Below are positions 47,248-58,460 of a stretch of 64,000 nt of DNA, in pieces. This DNA is from Lumbricus terrestris (taxonomy: Eukaryota; Annelida; Clitellata; Crassiclitellata; Lumbricidae): the NCBI GenBank assembly GCA_949752735.1, contig OX457052.1, positions 12,829,537-12,893,536 of the forward strand. Direction: 5' to 3'. The position numbers and the translations under genes are program-made. Position 1 is the stretch's first letter; every line of letters starts with the position of its first letter. The notes under the pieces were generated by a model. The model saw nothing but the letters and a program-made list of their open reading frames with translations, was not told the origin of the DNA and did not search any database.

Positions 47248-47359
47248 AAAGGTCAACTGATGAGATGTTTGCTTATACGATATAATATACACATTATATA
47301 TACCAGGAATTGTGTGGAAAACGTTATAGCAGATGGGAAAGGCATATGGAGCCTAGATG

Positions 47360-48890
47360 AATGAATTCATACTTGAGTGAATTGGTGAATGTGTGAATGG
47401 ATGAATGCATTATTGGGTGAATGGGTGAATGAATGAATTCATACATATATGAATGAGTGAATGAGTGAATGGGTGAATGTTTGAATGGATGAATGGGTCA
47501 ATGGATGAATTTATACATGAATGGATGGGTGAATTGGTGAATGGACGAATGAATTAATTATTGGGTGAATGGGCGAATGAATGAATTCATACATAAATGA
47601 ATGGGTGAATGGTTGAATGGACAAATGAATGAATGATGAACTCATACATGCATGAATGAATTCATACATGATTGAATGAGTGAATGGACGAATGAATGAA
47701 TGAATTCATACGTGAATGAATGGGTAAATGGGTGGATGAATGAATGAATGGAAGTATACATACATGAATGAATGAGTGAATGGGTGAATGAATGGGTGAA
47801 TGGATGAATGAATTAGTAATTGGGTGAATGGGTGAATGAATGAATTCGTACATAAATGATTGGGTGATTGGACAAATGAATGAATGAATGAATTCATACG
47901 TGTATGAATGGGTAAATGGGTGAATGGGTGGATGAATGAATGAATGATTGGAAATATTCATACATGGATGAATGAGTGAATGGGTGAATGGATGAATTCT
48001 TACATAAATGATTGGGTGAATGGACAAATGAATGAATGAATTCATACGTGAATGAATGGGTAAATGGGTGAATGGGTGGATGAATGAATGAATGATTGGA
48101 AATATTCATACATGAATGAATGAGTGAATGGGTGAATGAATGATTTCATACATAAATGATTGGGTGAATGGACAAATGAATGATTGAATTCATACGTGAA
48201 TGAATGGGTAAATGGGTGAATGGGTGGATGAATGAATGAATGATTGGAAATATTCATACATGAATGAATGAGTGAATGGGTGAATGAATGAATTCATACA
48301 TAAATGATTGGGTGAATGGACGAATGAATGAATGAATTCATACGTGAATGAATGGGTAAATGGGTGGATGAATGAATGGAAGTATTCATACATGAATGAA
48401 TGAGTGAATGGGTGAATGAATGGGTGAATAAATGAATGAATTAATTATTGGGTGAATGGGTGAATGAATGATTTCATTCATAAATGAATGGGTGAATGGA
48501 CAAATGAATGAATGAATTCATACGTGTATGAATGGGTAAATGGGTGAATGGGTGGATGAATGAATGAATGAATGAATGGAAATATTCATACATGAATGAA
48601 TGAGTGAATGGGTGAATGGATGAATGGATGAATGAGTGAATTATTGGGTGACTGAGTGAATGAATGAATTCATACATAAACGAGTGGGTGAGTGGACGAA
48701 TGAATGAATGAATTCACACGTGAATGAATGGATAAATAGGTGAATGGGTGGATGAATGAATGAAAGTATCCATACATGAATGAATGGGTGAATGGTTGAA
48801 TAGTTGAATGAAAAAATGAATGAATGAATGAATGAATTCATACAGGAATAACTTGGTGAATGGACGAACGCATGAGTGAATAAAGCGAAC
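47360..48890. repeat. GAAT-based minisatellite with 148-bp higher-order unit
   Basis: GAATGAATGGGTGAAT-type tetranucleotides are organised into longer units. Between about 47894 and 48390 the blocks repeat every 148 bp (equivalent positions 47894, 48042, 48190), each with TTCATACGTGAATG, TGGATGAATG and TTGGAAATATTCATACATG. Minus-strand frames read Ile/His/Ser/Phe-rich. Not a gene. Confidence 0.95.
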
Positions 48891-49058
48891 GAGCGAATAG
48901 ACGAGAGAATGGATATATGGGTGAACTGACGGCTGTTGTGTGAGAGAGTATACTTGCACGGTCCGATTAATTGTAACGAGTGTACTTGGTGAGGTGACGG
49001 ATACGAGAGAGTATGCTTGATCTGCATGATGAACGCTGTTACTAGAATGCATAATTAT

Positions 49059-49680
49059 ACTTGGTCTGGTATTATAACTGCTATAGTAGAGAGTATACTT
49101 GGTCTGGTGACTGCTACAGTTGAGAGTATACTTGGTCTGGTGACAGCTATAGTTGAGAGTATATACTTGGTCTGGTGACAGCTATAGTTGAGAGTATACT
49201 TGGTCTGGTGACTGCTATAGTAGAGAGTATACCTGGTCTGGTGACTGCTATAGTAGAGAGTATACTTGGTCTGGTGACAGCTATAGTTGAGAGTATACTT
49301 GGTCTGGTGACTGCTATAGTTGAGAGTATACTTGGTCTGGTGACTGCTATAGTAGAGAGTATACTTGGTCTGGTGACTGCTATAGTTGAGAGTATACTTG
49401 GTCTGGTGACTGCTATAGTAGAGAGTATACTTGGTCTGGTGACTGCTATAGTAGAGAGTATACTTGGTCTGGTGACTGCTATAGTAGAGAGTATACTTGG
49501 TCTGGTGACTGCTATAGTAGAGAGTATACTTGGTCTGGTGACTGCTATAGTAGAGAGTATACTTGGTCTGGTGACTGCTATAGTAGAGAGTATACTTGGT
49601 CTGGTGACTGCTATAGTAGAGAGTATACTTGGTCTGGTGACTGCTACTATAGAAAGTATACTGGAGAGTATAAATTATAC
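49059..49680. repeat. 33-bp minisatellite, about 18-19 units
   Basis: The unit is GACTGCTATAGTAGAGAG followed by TATACTTGGTCTGGT. Thirty-three is a multiple of three, so one frame repeats LVTAIVESILG. Variants (ACAGCT, GTTGAG) cluster at the 5' end and the 3' units are nearly identical, suggesting growth at the 3' side. Confidence 0.97.
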
Positions 49681-50152
49681 TTGGTCGGGGGCAGACAGAT
49701 GTATGTGTATTGAAGCAACAAGTGTATCTGCGGGAAGCCGCCGAAACCGGGAGGGGTGGATAGATGAAGCGATGGATGGGAGGGGGGGCGATGTAGGGAG
49801 GGGATGGAGGGAGGGGCGGGTGAAAGGAGGCGGAACAGTTGACACATTAATCCGCCCGACAGGCGCTCCAGGTCACAGGGGTCATACGGAAGGAAATGGA
49901 GAAGTCTATAGTGTCTACCCTGCCCCAATGCCCGATGTACCATATGGCACCTAACTCTATGGTCGTGCATGCCCCGCAGCATAAGATGGACTTCTCTACA
50001 TCTCCCCCCCTTTGCTCTGTCTGCCTTTGATCGGTCCCCTGGGCAGCTAATCCCGCGTGCCTGACCATGCAACCACAAACGAGAACTGTTATAAAACTCT
50101 GTATAGTCTACGTAATATACTGTTATTTATAGTTATACAATGTATAATACGT
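49681..50152. other. unassigned sequence
   Basis: GC-richer than the surroundings. The long frame through the minisatellite continues here, but without any known domain. Confidence 0.5.
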
Positions 50153-50352
50153 GGGGCGCGGTGGTGTAGTGGTGGCGTCGTTGCCTTGAAGCCGGAAGAT
50201 TCGAGGTTCGAATCCACCTCGCCGCGTAAGGACCTTGGGCAAGTCTTTCACTCACAATTGCTCAGAGCTTCGGCGTGAAACTCCGATGCAGTGTCCGCTC
50301 TGCATTCGGGAGCGCCTTTGAGCAGTGAGAGCTTGAAGGGGCGCTATAACAA
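50153..50352 (+). mobile_element. tRNA-derived SINE (family S), full copy
   Basis: The tRNA-like head has an A-box TGGTGTAGTGG (50162-50172) and a perfect B-box GGTTCGAATCC (50205-50215). Then comes a body (GGACCTTGGGCAAGTC ... CGGGAGCGCCTTTGAGCAG) and a 3' end TTGAAGGGGCGCTATAA. Such a tail resembles the GCGCTATATAAAT 3' ends of L2-type LINEs, which would supply the retrotransposition machinery. A minus-strand copy lies at 51243-51451. Confidence 0.9.
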
Positions 50353-50465
50353 GTGCACATACAAAAATGTATACATAGTATACGTGTATGTATATGTATG
50401 GACGGATGTTGCAGTATTATGTATATAATATAGGGCTATATGGTTTGATGATAGTGGTAATGGTA

Positions 50466-50490
50466 AATTTATATAGCGCCACTTTAAAGA
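50466..50490 (-). repeat. SINE-S tail-like fragment
   Basis: TATATAGCGCCACTTTAAAGAGG resembles the reverse complement of the SINE 3' end. Diverged. Confidence 0.45.
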
Positions 50491-50557
50491 GGGATTCAAC
50501 TAAATGCAGAGAAAGTTTCAGCAATCCTATTTCTTTATGCATGTGGGAATTTCGTGT

Positions 50558-50745
50558 GTGTTTGCGTGTATGTGTGAGTGTGTGTGTGTTTGCGTGTGTT
50601 TGCGTGTGTGTGTGTGTGTGTTTGTGTGTATACTTGCGTTCATGTGTGTGTACGTGCGTGTGTTTGTGCGTGTGCGTGCGTGTGTTCGTGTGTGTGCGCG
50701 CGCGTATGTGTTTGCATGTGCGATTGTGCGTGCATGTGGATCTTG
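50558..50745. repeat. GT-rich repeat
   Basis: GTGTGTTTGCGTGT variants with GCGCGC at 50697-50704. Confidence 0.95.
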
Positions 50746-51242
50746 CAATGCGCGCGGAGGCAAACATTGTAATTTGATATCAGTTCAGGCGGTTCTTTGC
50801 ATTATCACTCTTCCGAGTGGATATATTATTGTAATCCGGGGCACATCACGACTCACAAGAGCAAACTGCTACATCTTAGCGACAGCACGATAAGAATCTC
50901 CGGCGATACGAAGGTGTCTACATGCAATGCACCTCGATCGAACAGATGGTATCTGGTGCGGGAGACACGACCGCCTCGTATGATAACTTCGTCTGCGCTC
51001 GATACCCCCTGCATCAACCGCATCAGATGTGGCTCTGCAGGATGCTTTTGATGCCGCAGTGTATAGCGCACGGGTCACACCAGTTCGTTGCTTATGATGC
51101 GTCTTACTTTGTGTATAGGAACAGCTGCTGCGACCAAATATAGACATTGCGTTAGAAGTGGTTTTTATGCGCCTGTGTATGTTTTTTTATATGAAGATGC
51201 CTTGCTACAATGTATACACAAATTGTTTGAATGTGCACTTGT
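50746..51242. other. unassigned sequence
   Basis: Unique sequence. Overlapping frames on both strands have no recognised domain. Confidence 0.45.
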
Positions 51243-51451
51243 TATAGCGCCCCTTCAAGATTACTACTCAGAGGCGCTCCCGACTGCAGAGCGGACACTA
51301 CATCGGAGTTTCGCGCCGAAGCGCTGAGCAATTGCATGCGAGTGAAGGACTTGCTCAAGGTCCCTATATATACGCGGCGATTTGAGGTGGATTTGAACCT
51401 CGAACCTTCCGGCTTCAAGGCAACGACGCCACCACTACACCACCGTGCCCC
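51243..51451 (-). mobile_element. tRNA-derived SINE (family S), inverted copy
   Basis: Reverse-strand copy of 50153-50352. On the minus strand it starts GGGGCACGGTGGTGTAGTGG, with B-box-like GAGGTTCAAATCC and a matching body, and ends TTGAAGGGGCGCTATAA. About 0.9 kb separates the inverted pair. Confidence 0.92.
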
Positions 51452-51531
51452 ATGCAGATGTGACGCTCAAGGCTGTGCGCATGTGTTTGTTCATCCATCG
51501 TTTGTGGTTTTTGTTTGTTTGTGTACATGTC

Positions 51532-51595
51532 ATAGCGCCCTTTCAAGATATCTAGCCTACTCGGAAGCGCTCCCGACTACAGTGCGAACAATGGA
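51532..51595 (-). mobile_element. SINE-S 3' fragment
   Basis: ATAGCGCCCTTTCAAGATATCT...CGGAAGCGCTCCCGACTACAGTGCG matches the 3' half of the SINE in reverse. The tRNA head is absent. Confidence 0.8.
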
Positions 51596-52865
51596 AGACA
51601 CATTTTTAAAATTAGCAACAAAATTTAAAAGAACTTAGGCATCAAAAAGAGTGTCTTATACCTTCTTCCACTTCATGCCATATATATACCGGATCTCTAT
51701 ATTATACTCTCATATAACCATATCTTACTTACAGCTATATGACCTGAACTTCTATAGTATACATACGACTCTGATCCTAACGGCATAAGGATTCTTCAAA
51801 AAAGCCTATACAAGTCATAACTAAATCTCCCCCAATTCACACACCAGTCCGCTGTTCTTTGAACACAAACTCCTAGACGTTTCTCAAATTAAATTTCAAC
51901 TAGCCTGCATTTTCATGTATACACTATACACTTATATTAATAACCTCCCCCACCATCATTCTCTTCCTATTTTGATCCTGCACCGCATCTTACATTTACT
52001 AAAAGCAACAATGAGCATTTCAGACCTGTGTTTGCTATACTATATGTAGCTATATATATAGGACAAATGTCCGCAAGTTTTTCACTTATAGGGCCAAGGG
52101 CCATGCAAATTGGAACAGTCTATAACCAAAGAAATCCGCATGGTTACATCCCTCAGACACTTTAAAACCCTTTCACGTGCACACACACTAATTTATATTT
52201 CTTAATGTCAGCTCTGTGTTTGTTGGTTAAACTTTAGTTAAGCTTTTTCCTATACTGTATAAATGTTTTGTACTATATACTACTAATGTCCTATTCTTTC
52301 CCTATACCTAATCGTACCCCACCATCTTTTTAACTTAATCATGCATGGTATATATGTTTTGTATGTATACATGTATGTTTTGTATGCATGTTTTGTGTGT
52401 AAAGACTTCTATTTTACATGGTTTGCATGTTTTGTATGTGTGTATGTGGAAATCAAGGTAAAATAGAGGAAATTAGTCGTGAAAAAGATGAGTCTATATT
52501 GTGGAAACTGCGGAGAAGAGGTTTTGTATAATTATAGTGTCATTGATTTTATGCTGCAGAATAAAATTTAATACATCACAGAAAGCATCGAGTGAAATTA
52601 TATAGCGCTTCAATCACACTGCATGGTATATTTATATCTATTCGGTGCAAAAATTCATAGGGCGTGGTTTGAATAGTAAATGGGCGGTTCTTGAGTGGCT
52701 TCTGGGCGGGGCTTAACTGGCAGGTGGGCGGGCTTTGATGACTAATGACCGTCCCATTGAGATGGCGATTTTTTTGTAAGTTCCACGATTGATTGAATCT
52801 TTACGGATGATTGGAATTCTTTGGGACCAGCAAAGCAAATCAATTGTCTGTTTGTCTTCCAGGAT
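51596..52865. other. unassigned AT-rich sequence
   Basis: About 1.3 kb with no reading frame of note. Local TTTTGTATG repeats at 52350-52445. ATTATATAGCGCTTCAATC at 52597-52615 is SINE-tail-like. Confidence 0.5.
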
Positions 52866-53430
52866 CTGTGCCTCTGTCTGTCTGTCTGTCTTTGTCTGCT
52901 TTACACGTTCTGTGCTCTCTATAGTCTTTGTGTGTCTGGTTCGTCTGTGAGTCTGTCTGGCTGTCCGTCTGTCCTGCCAGACATCTGTCTGTTTGTTCGT
53001 TTGTCAATCTGTCCACGTGCATGTTGGCTGTTTCTCTGTGTGCCAGCGCCCATGTCTGCCTGCCTGTTTACCTGTTTGCCTCTGTGTGTGAGTGTCCATC
53101 TGCCTGTTAACCTGTCTCCCTCTCTGTCTGCCTGCCTGTCTGTCTGCCTCACTGTCTGTTTGCCTGCCTGTCTGCTTGCCTGCATATCTACCTCTGTCTA
53201 TCTGTTTGCCTTTCTGTCTATCTGTCTGTCAGTCGGTCTGTCTGTACATGTATATCTTACTGTCTGTCTGCCTTTCTGTCTATCTATCAGCCCGTTAGTC
53301 TGTCTATATGTCTGTCTGCCTGTCTAAGTTGCCTGCCTATCTAGCAGTCTTTTAGTCTGTCTTTCTGTCCGTCCGTCCGTCCGTCTGTATGTATGTCCAT
53401 CTGTCAGCCTAGCCTGTCTGTCTGTCTTCT
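52866..53430. repeat. CTGT-rich imperfect repeat
   Basis: CTGTCTGTCTG and CTGCCTGCCTG units over 560 bp. The Cys/Leu/Ser-rich frame is compositional. Confidence 0.9.
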
Positions 53431-53904
53431 AGAGCTGATCGTGACGTGGGATCTGATCCGAGTCCATTCGTCGTTGAACGCGTGAGATGCAGAGTGACAT
53501 CACCGATGCTTTCCCGCGCTGCTTTGTCCCCAGCAGACGACGAAGAAGAAGAAGACGACGACGACGATGAGGTGGAATTGAAGGGTGTGAAGAATGGAAG
53601 GAAGGAAGGATGGAAGAAAGGATGAAAGGAGGGACTGTGGAAGCGGTGGAGACTGTGGACGTCTTTGGATTCGGTCGTAGATTTACTGGACAAGTGAAGC
53701 GTTAAACGAACGAAATGCGAAGATTTGCTCCGTACAAAGAGATTCCGAGCGCTTGTCCTGCTGCTGCATGCTGCCGTGATAAATTGGTCCGCGTCCGAAG
53801 CAGCTTCTGTCCGTCTGCCTGTCCTGTTGACCGTCCGTCTTCTTGTATCTGTGTGTGGAGCATATTTATGTGTGTATATATGGATATGCGTGAATGTAAT
53901 TGTG
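53431..53904. other. unassigned sequence
   Basis: Short GAA/GAC trinucleotide patch at 53540-53570 and GGAAGGAAGGA at 53595-53610. No gene. Confidence 0.5.
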
Positions 53905-53910
53905 TGTGTA

Positions 53911-53978
<68 letters not shown>

Positions 53979-54140
53979 AGAGAGAGAGAGTGCGTGAGAG
54001 AGAGAGTGAGAGGTATAGTGAGAGAGTGAGAGAGACAGACAGACAGACAGACAGAGTTGGAGATAGAGATAAAGACAGAGAAAGTGAGGGAGTGTGATGG
54101 AGAGAGGGAGCAAGAGAGAGAGGGAGAGAGAGAGATTAGC
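53905..54140. repeat. compound GT, GA, CAGA repeat
   Basis: GT run, GA run with a G9 tract near 53971, CAGA units near 54036, then GAGA. Same composition and order as 4491-4614. Confidence 0.95.
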
Positions 54141-55096
54141 CTATGTGTAATTACATTTTTTGCATCAGCAGTTCGTTTGAATTATTAATGAAATTGTTTT
54201 TCGGTTCTTTGTCGTCTTATACACGAGTTTCTCGAGTATATCTTATTGAACAACTTGTCTCTTCTCAAGAATATCCGATATTTATCTTTCATGTATAGCA
54301 GATGTCATGACAATTAGCCGTCTCTTGAAAAAAAGTCGAGGCGCTATACAAGGAGGACGCGTGTAGCCAGAATTTTGGTTCGTGGGGTGTTTTGCAAGAC
54401 TTTTGAACAAGCCGACTGCGTAAAAATTTCCAAAAATTTGCAACCGTGCAAAAATTTCTGACGACCTTTTTTTAAATCGTCGAAATTTTTGACGCCTTTT
54501 TTTAGTCATCGAGTGCCTTTCTAACGATTTTCTGCCAAAAACCTTTCATCACGATAAAATGTCGTGGCTTTTCTTCAAAATTCGCGATTTCTCTTGTTTC
54601 TGCATGTGTGCCCGCGTATACCCTATAACCGCCTATAGCGTATACAGTGAGAGGTGAGTATACGCGGTGTAGCCGCGTATAGGCTATAGGCCTATATAGT
54701 ATATACCCTAGCCGTGGTTTGGAGTATAGTCATCTCTCATAATTATATTATCGGCGTTGTATATATCTAGTCCACTGTAAACTATTACATAAATGTCTGT
54801 AACACACACATCAAAGTTGTTTCGTCTATGTTTACTTGAAGTTGCCTTTTATGGATTGTCTTGCGCGACGCGAGGGACCTTGCCAATGTCCTTCGATGCC
54901 TTTCGTTGTCCGTAGGCTGATGCGTGTTTAGATATGCATCATTGCATGTGTGCGCATGTCTCTGTAGACACGCATTCAAGGCGGACGCGTCTTAATTTGA
55001 ACGGAATTCATATTCTATCGACAGCCAATCGTAAATAAATTGCTTCTGGCTCGTCGTCGTGTGTTGCGAGTTTTCCCAAATGGACCTCTGCTCCAC
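54141..55096. other. unassigned sequence with a decayed T-run repeat
   Basis: At 54355-54540, GTAGCCAGAATTTTGG and CTGACGACCTTTTTTTAAATCGTC resemble the interiors of the hAT-type MITEs, but ends could not be matched. GCCGCGTATA-type short repeats at 54610-54680. No gene. Confidence 0.45.
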
Positions 55097-55165
55097 CACC
55101 ACCACCACCCCTCCCATCCCCCACCCCCCCCACCCCCACCACCACCACCACACCACCAGACTGTT
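55097..55165. repeat. CCA/CCCCAC trinucleotide-like repeat
   Basis: CACCACCACC with C-runs. Confidence 0.9.
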
Positions 55166-56110
55166 ATTATCAACAGTCGTCCGTCCGTCGGATCGATTCT
55201 GCCGTCTTTCGGCTCCTAAATCGCCCAATAAATCTACGCAGGTTCTTATACGCGCCGCTGCTGCAATTTCAAATGAAATAACAGTCGCCCCGCTTGCACG
55301 CCGCAGTCTCCCTTCCCGTCGGGCGGGCGGGCGGGCGTGTCCGCCCCGCACTCCCTGCTCCGATCGACCGGCGCGCCGCGGACGCTTCCCCAAAGATCTC
55401 TGGGCGGACGGGCTCGCCCATCAAGCGACGGACGGTGGGAATAAGGGGGCCGGGCGAAAGGACAGCATGATATAATGTCCATATGGGTGCGATCCAGGGA
55501 ACAGTCAATTAGCCGCGACCGTATCCGCTAAGGTCGGGGATTGCGCCGACGAGGAGGAGGAGGAGTAGGAGAAGGAGGATGCAAGGGTATATACGGCGGG
55601 CCAGCGTAATTGGCGCGTTTGATTTGGAGTGTCCGCGCGTCGAACGGACCAGGGAGCGGCGGCAGCCCCCGAAATGGGCCGTCTGCGCACCTAATAAACC
55701 AGTCCACCGGGCGGGCACCAAACTATGAGTTACGTCGGCGTTAGGCTTTAGCGGTGTTGAATATTATTATTATTTTTACGAAGAAAGACATTATTAGTCA
55801 TTCGCAACGTGTGTTCGCGGCGATAAGGCGTTGCCACGAGCCAGCGTGCAGCCGTATATTAGCGGGCCATTATGCTGTGAGGAATGGTGTGGTCGCATAC
55901 CGGATGGTCAAATGTTATAGCGCTCTAGTTAAATTTTACGGCGTGCGTGACATGTGTATTCGCTGTGGGGTTGGGCGTCAGATATTGCACGGTTATTTAC
56001 AAACGGCGTTGTTGGCGGCGGTGGTGCGTGGTCACTGTGGGCTTTCGCGCGAGGAAATAAACCCGACATTTAAGATTACGTCCGATCATGCAGTTAAGTG
56101 TGTGTGATTC
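55166..56110. promoter_or_regulatory. CpG-rich, possibly regulatory stretch
   Basis: High CpG density, with GGGCGGGCGGGCGGGCG near 55320, CGGCGCGCCGCGG near 55369, and AT-rich sites between (CAGTCAATTAGCCGCG, GTAATTGGCGCG, TTTTACGGCGTG). Frames on both strands are Arg/Pro/Ala-rich with no recognised domain. It may be a CpG-island or enhancer relic; nothing proves function. Confidence 0.25.
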
Positions 56111-56265
56111 GGTTCGTGAATTATGCATGAGTGGACACGCTTCTATGGTTGTCACGTTCTGTGTCCATACGCGAGTCAAAGACGACTGAAGCAACGATGT
56201 TGACCGAAAGCCCAAAGGAAAGCATCATCTATAGATGTAGATTTATATTTTATGCAATCATGCTC

Positions 56266-56298
<33 letters not shown>

Positions 56299-56346
56299 AT
56301 CCTACGTCTAGTTTATACGTCTGCTTTATCCTATTGAATTAACTCT

Positions 56347-56408
56347 GTTGAACTCGGTGTATAATGTATATATGGTATCACACATATAACATATACACTG
56401 GGTTCAAC
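56347..56408 (+). ncRNA. candidate miRNA-like hairpin 1
   Basis: GTTGAACTCGGTGTATA (56347-56363) pairs with TATACACTGGGTTCAAC (56392-56408) over 17 consecutive pairs, two of them G-U on the plus strand. ATGTATAT and ATATAACAT extend the stem after a bulge. A second hairpin starts 15 nt downstream. Alternative: a decayed fold-back element. Confidence 0.35.
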
Positions 56409-56422
56409 AAATATAGTGTATT

Positions 56423-56496
56423 ATATGATTTCACGATAGGCCTATAGTTGCGTGCATAAACATGGGCATATATATATGTCTATCGTGGAATCATAT
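56423..56496 (+). ncRNA. candidate miRNA-like hairpin 2
   Basis: ATATGATTTCACGATAG (56423-56439) pairs with CTATCGTGGAATCATAT (56480-56496), 17 pairs with one G-U on the plus strand, plus one outer U-A. The loop is about 40 nt. It is not homologous to hairpin 1. Confidence 0.35.
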
Positions 56497-56497
56497 A

Positions 56498-56585
56498 TAG
56501 CCTACATATATACATATATACATATATATACATATATACATATATACATATATACGTATATACATATATACATATATATATACAC
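56498..56585. repeat. ATATAC repeat
   Basis: TACATATATACATATATAC units. Confidence 0.95.
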
Positions 56586-56844
56586 GTGAATGTGAAAGTT
56601 GCTGGATGGTTTTTATGACTGATGTCCAGGAGGCTAAATATACACAATCGTAATGAATAGACTGAATAGTTTCCAAACCATTAATAGGCTATATATGCAT
56701 AAATGTTGCTTGACATCTCTATAGCCTATTATGCAACTCAATAATACCTGCAAGCATGCATGGGTCAGTGGGTACACAGGCCTACTGGTTGGGGGCAAAC
56801 ATGCTGTTGTATATTATACTCTATAGTGGTTTCAGACGACACTG

Positions 56845-56945
56845 TGTGGTGATAACAGTGATCATTAGCATCGCCCTCCTCCTTTATCCAGGCTTAGGAC
56901 TGGCACTGGCAGAGTGCAAACAGCGGCGAATTAGTTCATGTTCTT
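56845..56945 (+). repeat. dispersed repeat family G, copy 1
   Basis: Contains CACTGTGTGGTGATAACAGT and the core CGCCCTCCTCCTTTATCCAG, then GCTTAGGACTGGCACTGGCAG. The core recurs at 58350-58460 and 58784-58850. Confidence 0.8.
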
Positions 56946-57002
56946 GTGACAATAGAACCAACGTTGCGTCCAATTCATTCATTCATTCATTCATTATTAG
57001 CA

Positions 57003-57050
57003 TTTATATAGCGCCCCTTCAAGAAACTACTCAGAGGCGCTCCCAGCCCA
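57003..57050 (-). mobile_element. SINE-S 3' fragment with CATT/AATG tail
   Basis: On the minus strand GGGAGCGCCTCTGAGTAGTTTCTTGAAGGGGCGCTATATAAATG is followed by an AATG run (56974-56996). This shows that the family ends in a GAAT-type tetranucleotide tail. Confidence 0.85.
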
Positions 57051-57405
57051 GCCACGGCAAAAGAAAAAGATTTAAGGGACTTAAGGAATAAGGATTGACT
57101 GGTCAGGTGGAGGAGATGGAGGTTAGGGGGAGGTCATTCCAGATTGACAGCCCCACAACCGAGAAGGCTCGGCGCAATGGCTCTGTGTAGCCTATACTGC
57201 TGGACAAAGTCGCTTCAAATCCTGGAGAATATATCGCAGTTGGCTACATGTAGAGTCGATTGAGGGCTGCATCAACTGTTATAATACTTGACTATAATGT
57301 AACGAAGTCGATTGATGTTACATTCTGCTCAACTGTAGACAGTTCACTTCTTCAACAGTGTCGCCTGTTGCCTAAATACTGTATATAATGTGTCACACAT
57401 GTCCA
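57051..57405. other. unassigned sequence, possibly repeat-derived
   Basis: GGGGGAGGTCATTCCAGATTG and CCGAGAAGGCTCGG resemble sequence seen in LINE/SINE-associated repeats. No second copy occurs in the window. Confidence 0.35.
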
Positions 57406-57815
57406 GCAGAGAGAGACAGAGACAAAGACAGACAGAGATATGGACAGACGGACAGACAGAGAGAGACAGATAGGGAGACAAAGACAAACAGAGACAGATG
57501 TATAGACAGAGAGACAGAGAGGGAGATAGACAGACAGATAAATAGACAGAGAAATATAGACAAAAAGACAGAGAGGAAGAGCGAGACAAATAGGCAGACA
57601 GACAAACAGAGACAGACCGACAGACAGAGACACAAAGAGGAAGAGAGACAGACGGACAGACAGATAAATAGACAGAGAAACATAACCAAAGAGAGAGAGA
57701 GACAGACAGACAGACAGAAACAGCCGAAGGGAGACAGAGACAAACAGACAGACAGAGACAGAAACAGCCGAAGGGAGACAGACACAAACAGACAGACAGA
57801 GACAGAAACAGCCGA
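57406..57815. repeat. GACA tetranucleotide repeat
   Basis: GACAGACAGA and GAGACAGA units, with an exact local duplication of CAGAAACAGCCGAAGGGAGACAGA near 57714-57790 (described by its parts). Confidence 0.95.
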
Positions 57816-58349
57816 ACGTCTATATCTCTGCATGGCTCACACCGTTGCAATGAAGGAGCTCAGAGACGCATCTTTGGGTGTTCAAGCGTTGACGCGTGCG
57901 TAATAAAGATTCCGCAGCGAATAATGGACGACGGTAGCTATTTAACCCAAGTCTGTCTGCACAGGCGGCGGCGGAGGCGACGCACTAACGCCCGAGTCCA
58001 TCGGGAGAAATATCCGGCCCCTACAAAGCCCACCACTTATTCAGCCTCGCCATCTGCACCATGTATGCTTGTGCCAACCGAAACGACGGCGGCCATGCAA
58101 CCGGTTACAGCGTGTTTGCAGACGGCGTTAACTTCCCCATTGCCGCCAGCATCCCACGGGAAAAGCGACGATCGCACCGTGCGCTGTAAGGACCCGCGCT
58201 CCGTATTGTATTGCACTGTATATTATACTGCATCTTTGTTAGTTTTTGTTGTTGTTAGCCTTTGTTTATAAAGCACATTTCGCAGTGCACGCCAATCAGA
58301 GTGCGAGAGACCCAGAGAAAAATATTGTGGGGAGTGTGTGTTTGCAGTT
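57816..58349. other. unassigned CpG-containing sequence
   Basis: GGCGGCGGCGGAGGCGACGC near 57963. The 115-codon frame at 57924-58271 has no recognised domain. Confidence 0.4.
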
Positions 58350-58460
58350 TAACGTCACTGTGTGGTAACAATGACCATTAGCGACGGCGTCGACGCCCTC
58401 CTACTTTATCCAGGCTTGGGACGGGCACTGGCAGAGTGCAACCAGTGGCGGAGTTATTAT
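58350..58460 (+). repeat. dispersed repeat family G, copy 2
   Basis: TTTAACGTCACTGTGTGGTAACAATGACCATTAGCG, then GCCCTCCTACTTTATCCAGG and CTTGGGACGGGCACTGGCAGAG. This is the fullest 5' part among the three copies (described in parts). Confidence 0.8.

Noticed and set aside
45661..47292. 543-codon minus-strand frame with poly-Ala, Ile/His/Tyr and Ser/Leu segments
   Set aside because: It strings together the CTG repeat, TATATG repeat and purine tract; no recognised domain.
50153..50226. A functional tRNA gene
   Set aside because: A- and B-boxes are present, but the sequence continues into a shared SINE body with an inverted copy nearby and no proper acceptor stem.
53409..54113. 234-codon minus-strand Ser/Leu-rich frame
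   Set aside because: Read through GA, GT and GAA repeats; only short unique sequence inside.
54355..54540. A further hAT-type MITE
   Set aside because: The interior resembles the other MITEs, but I could not identify paired ends or an 8-bp duplication.
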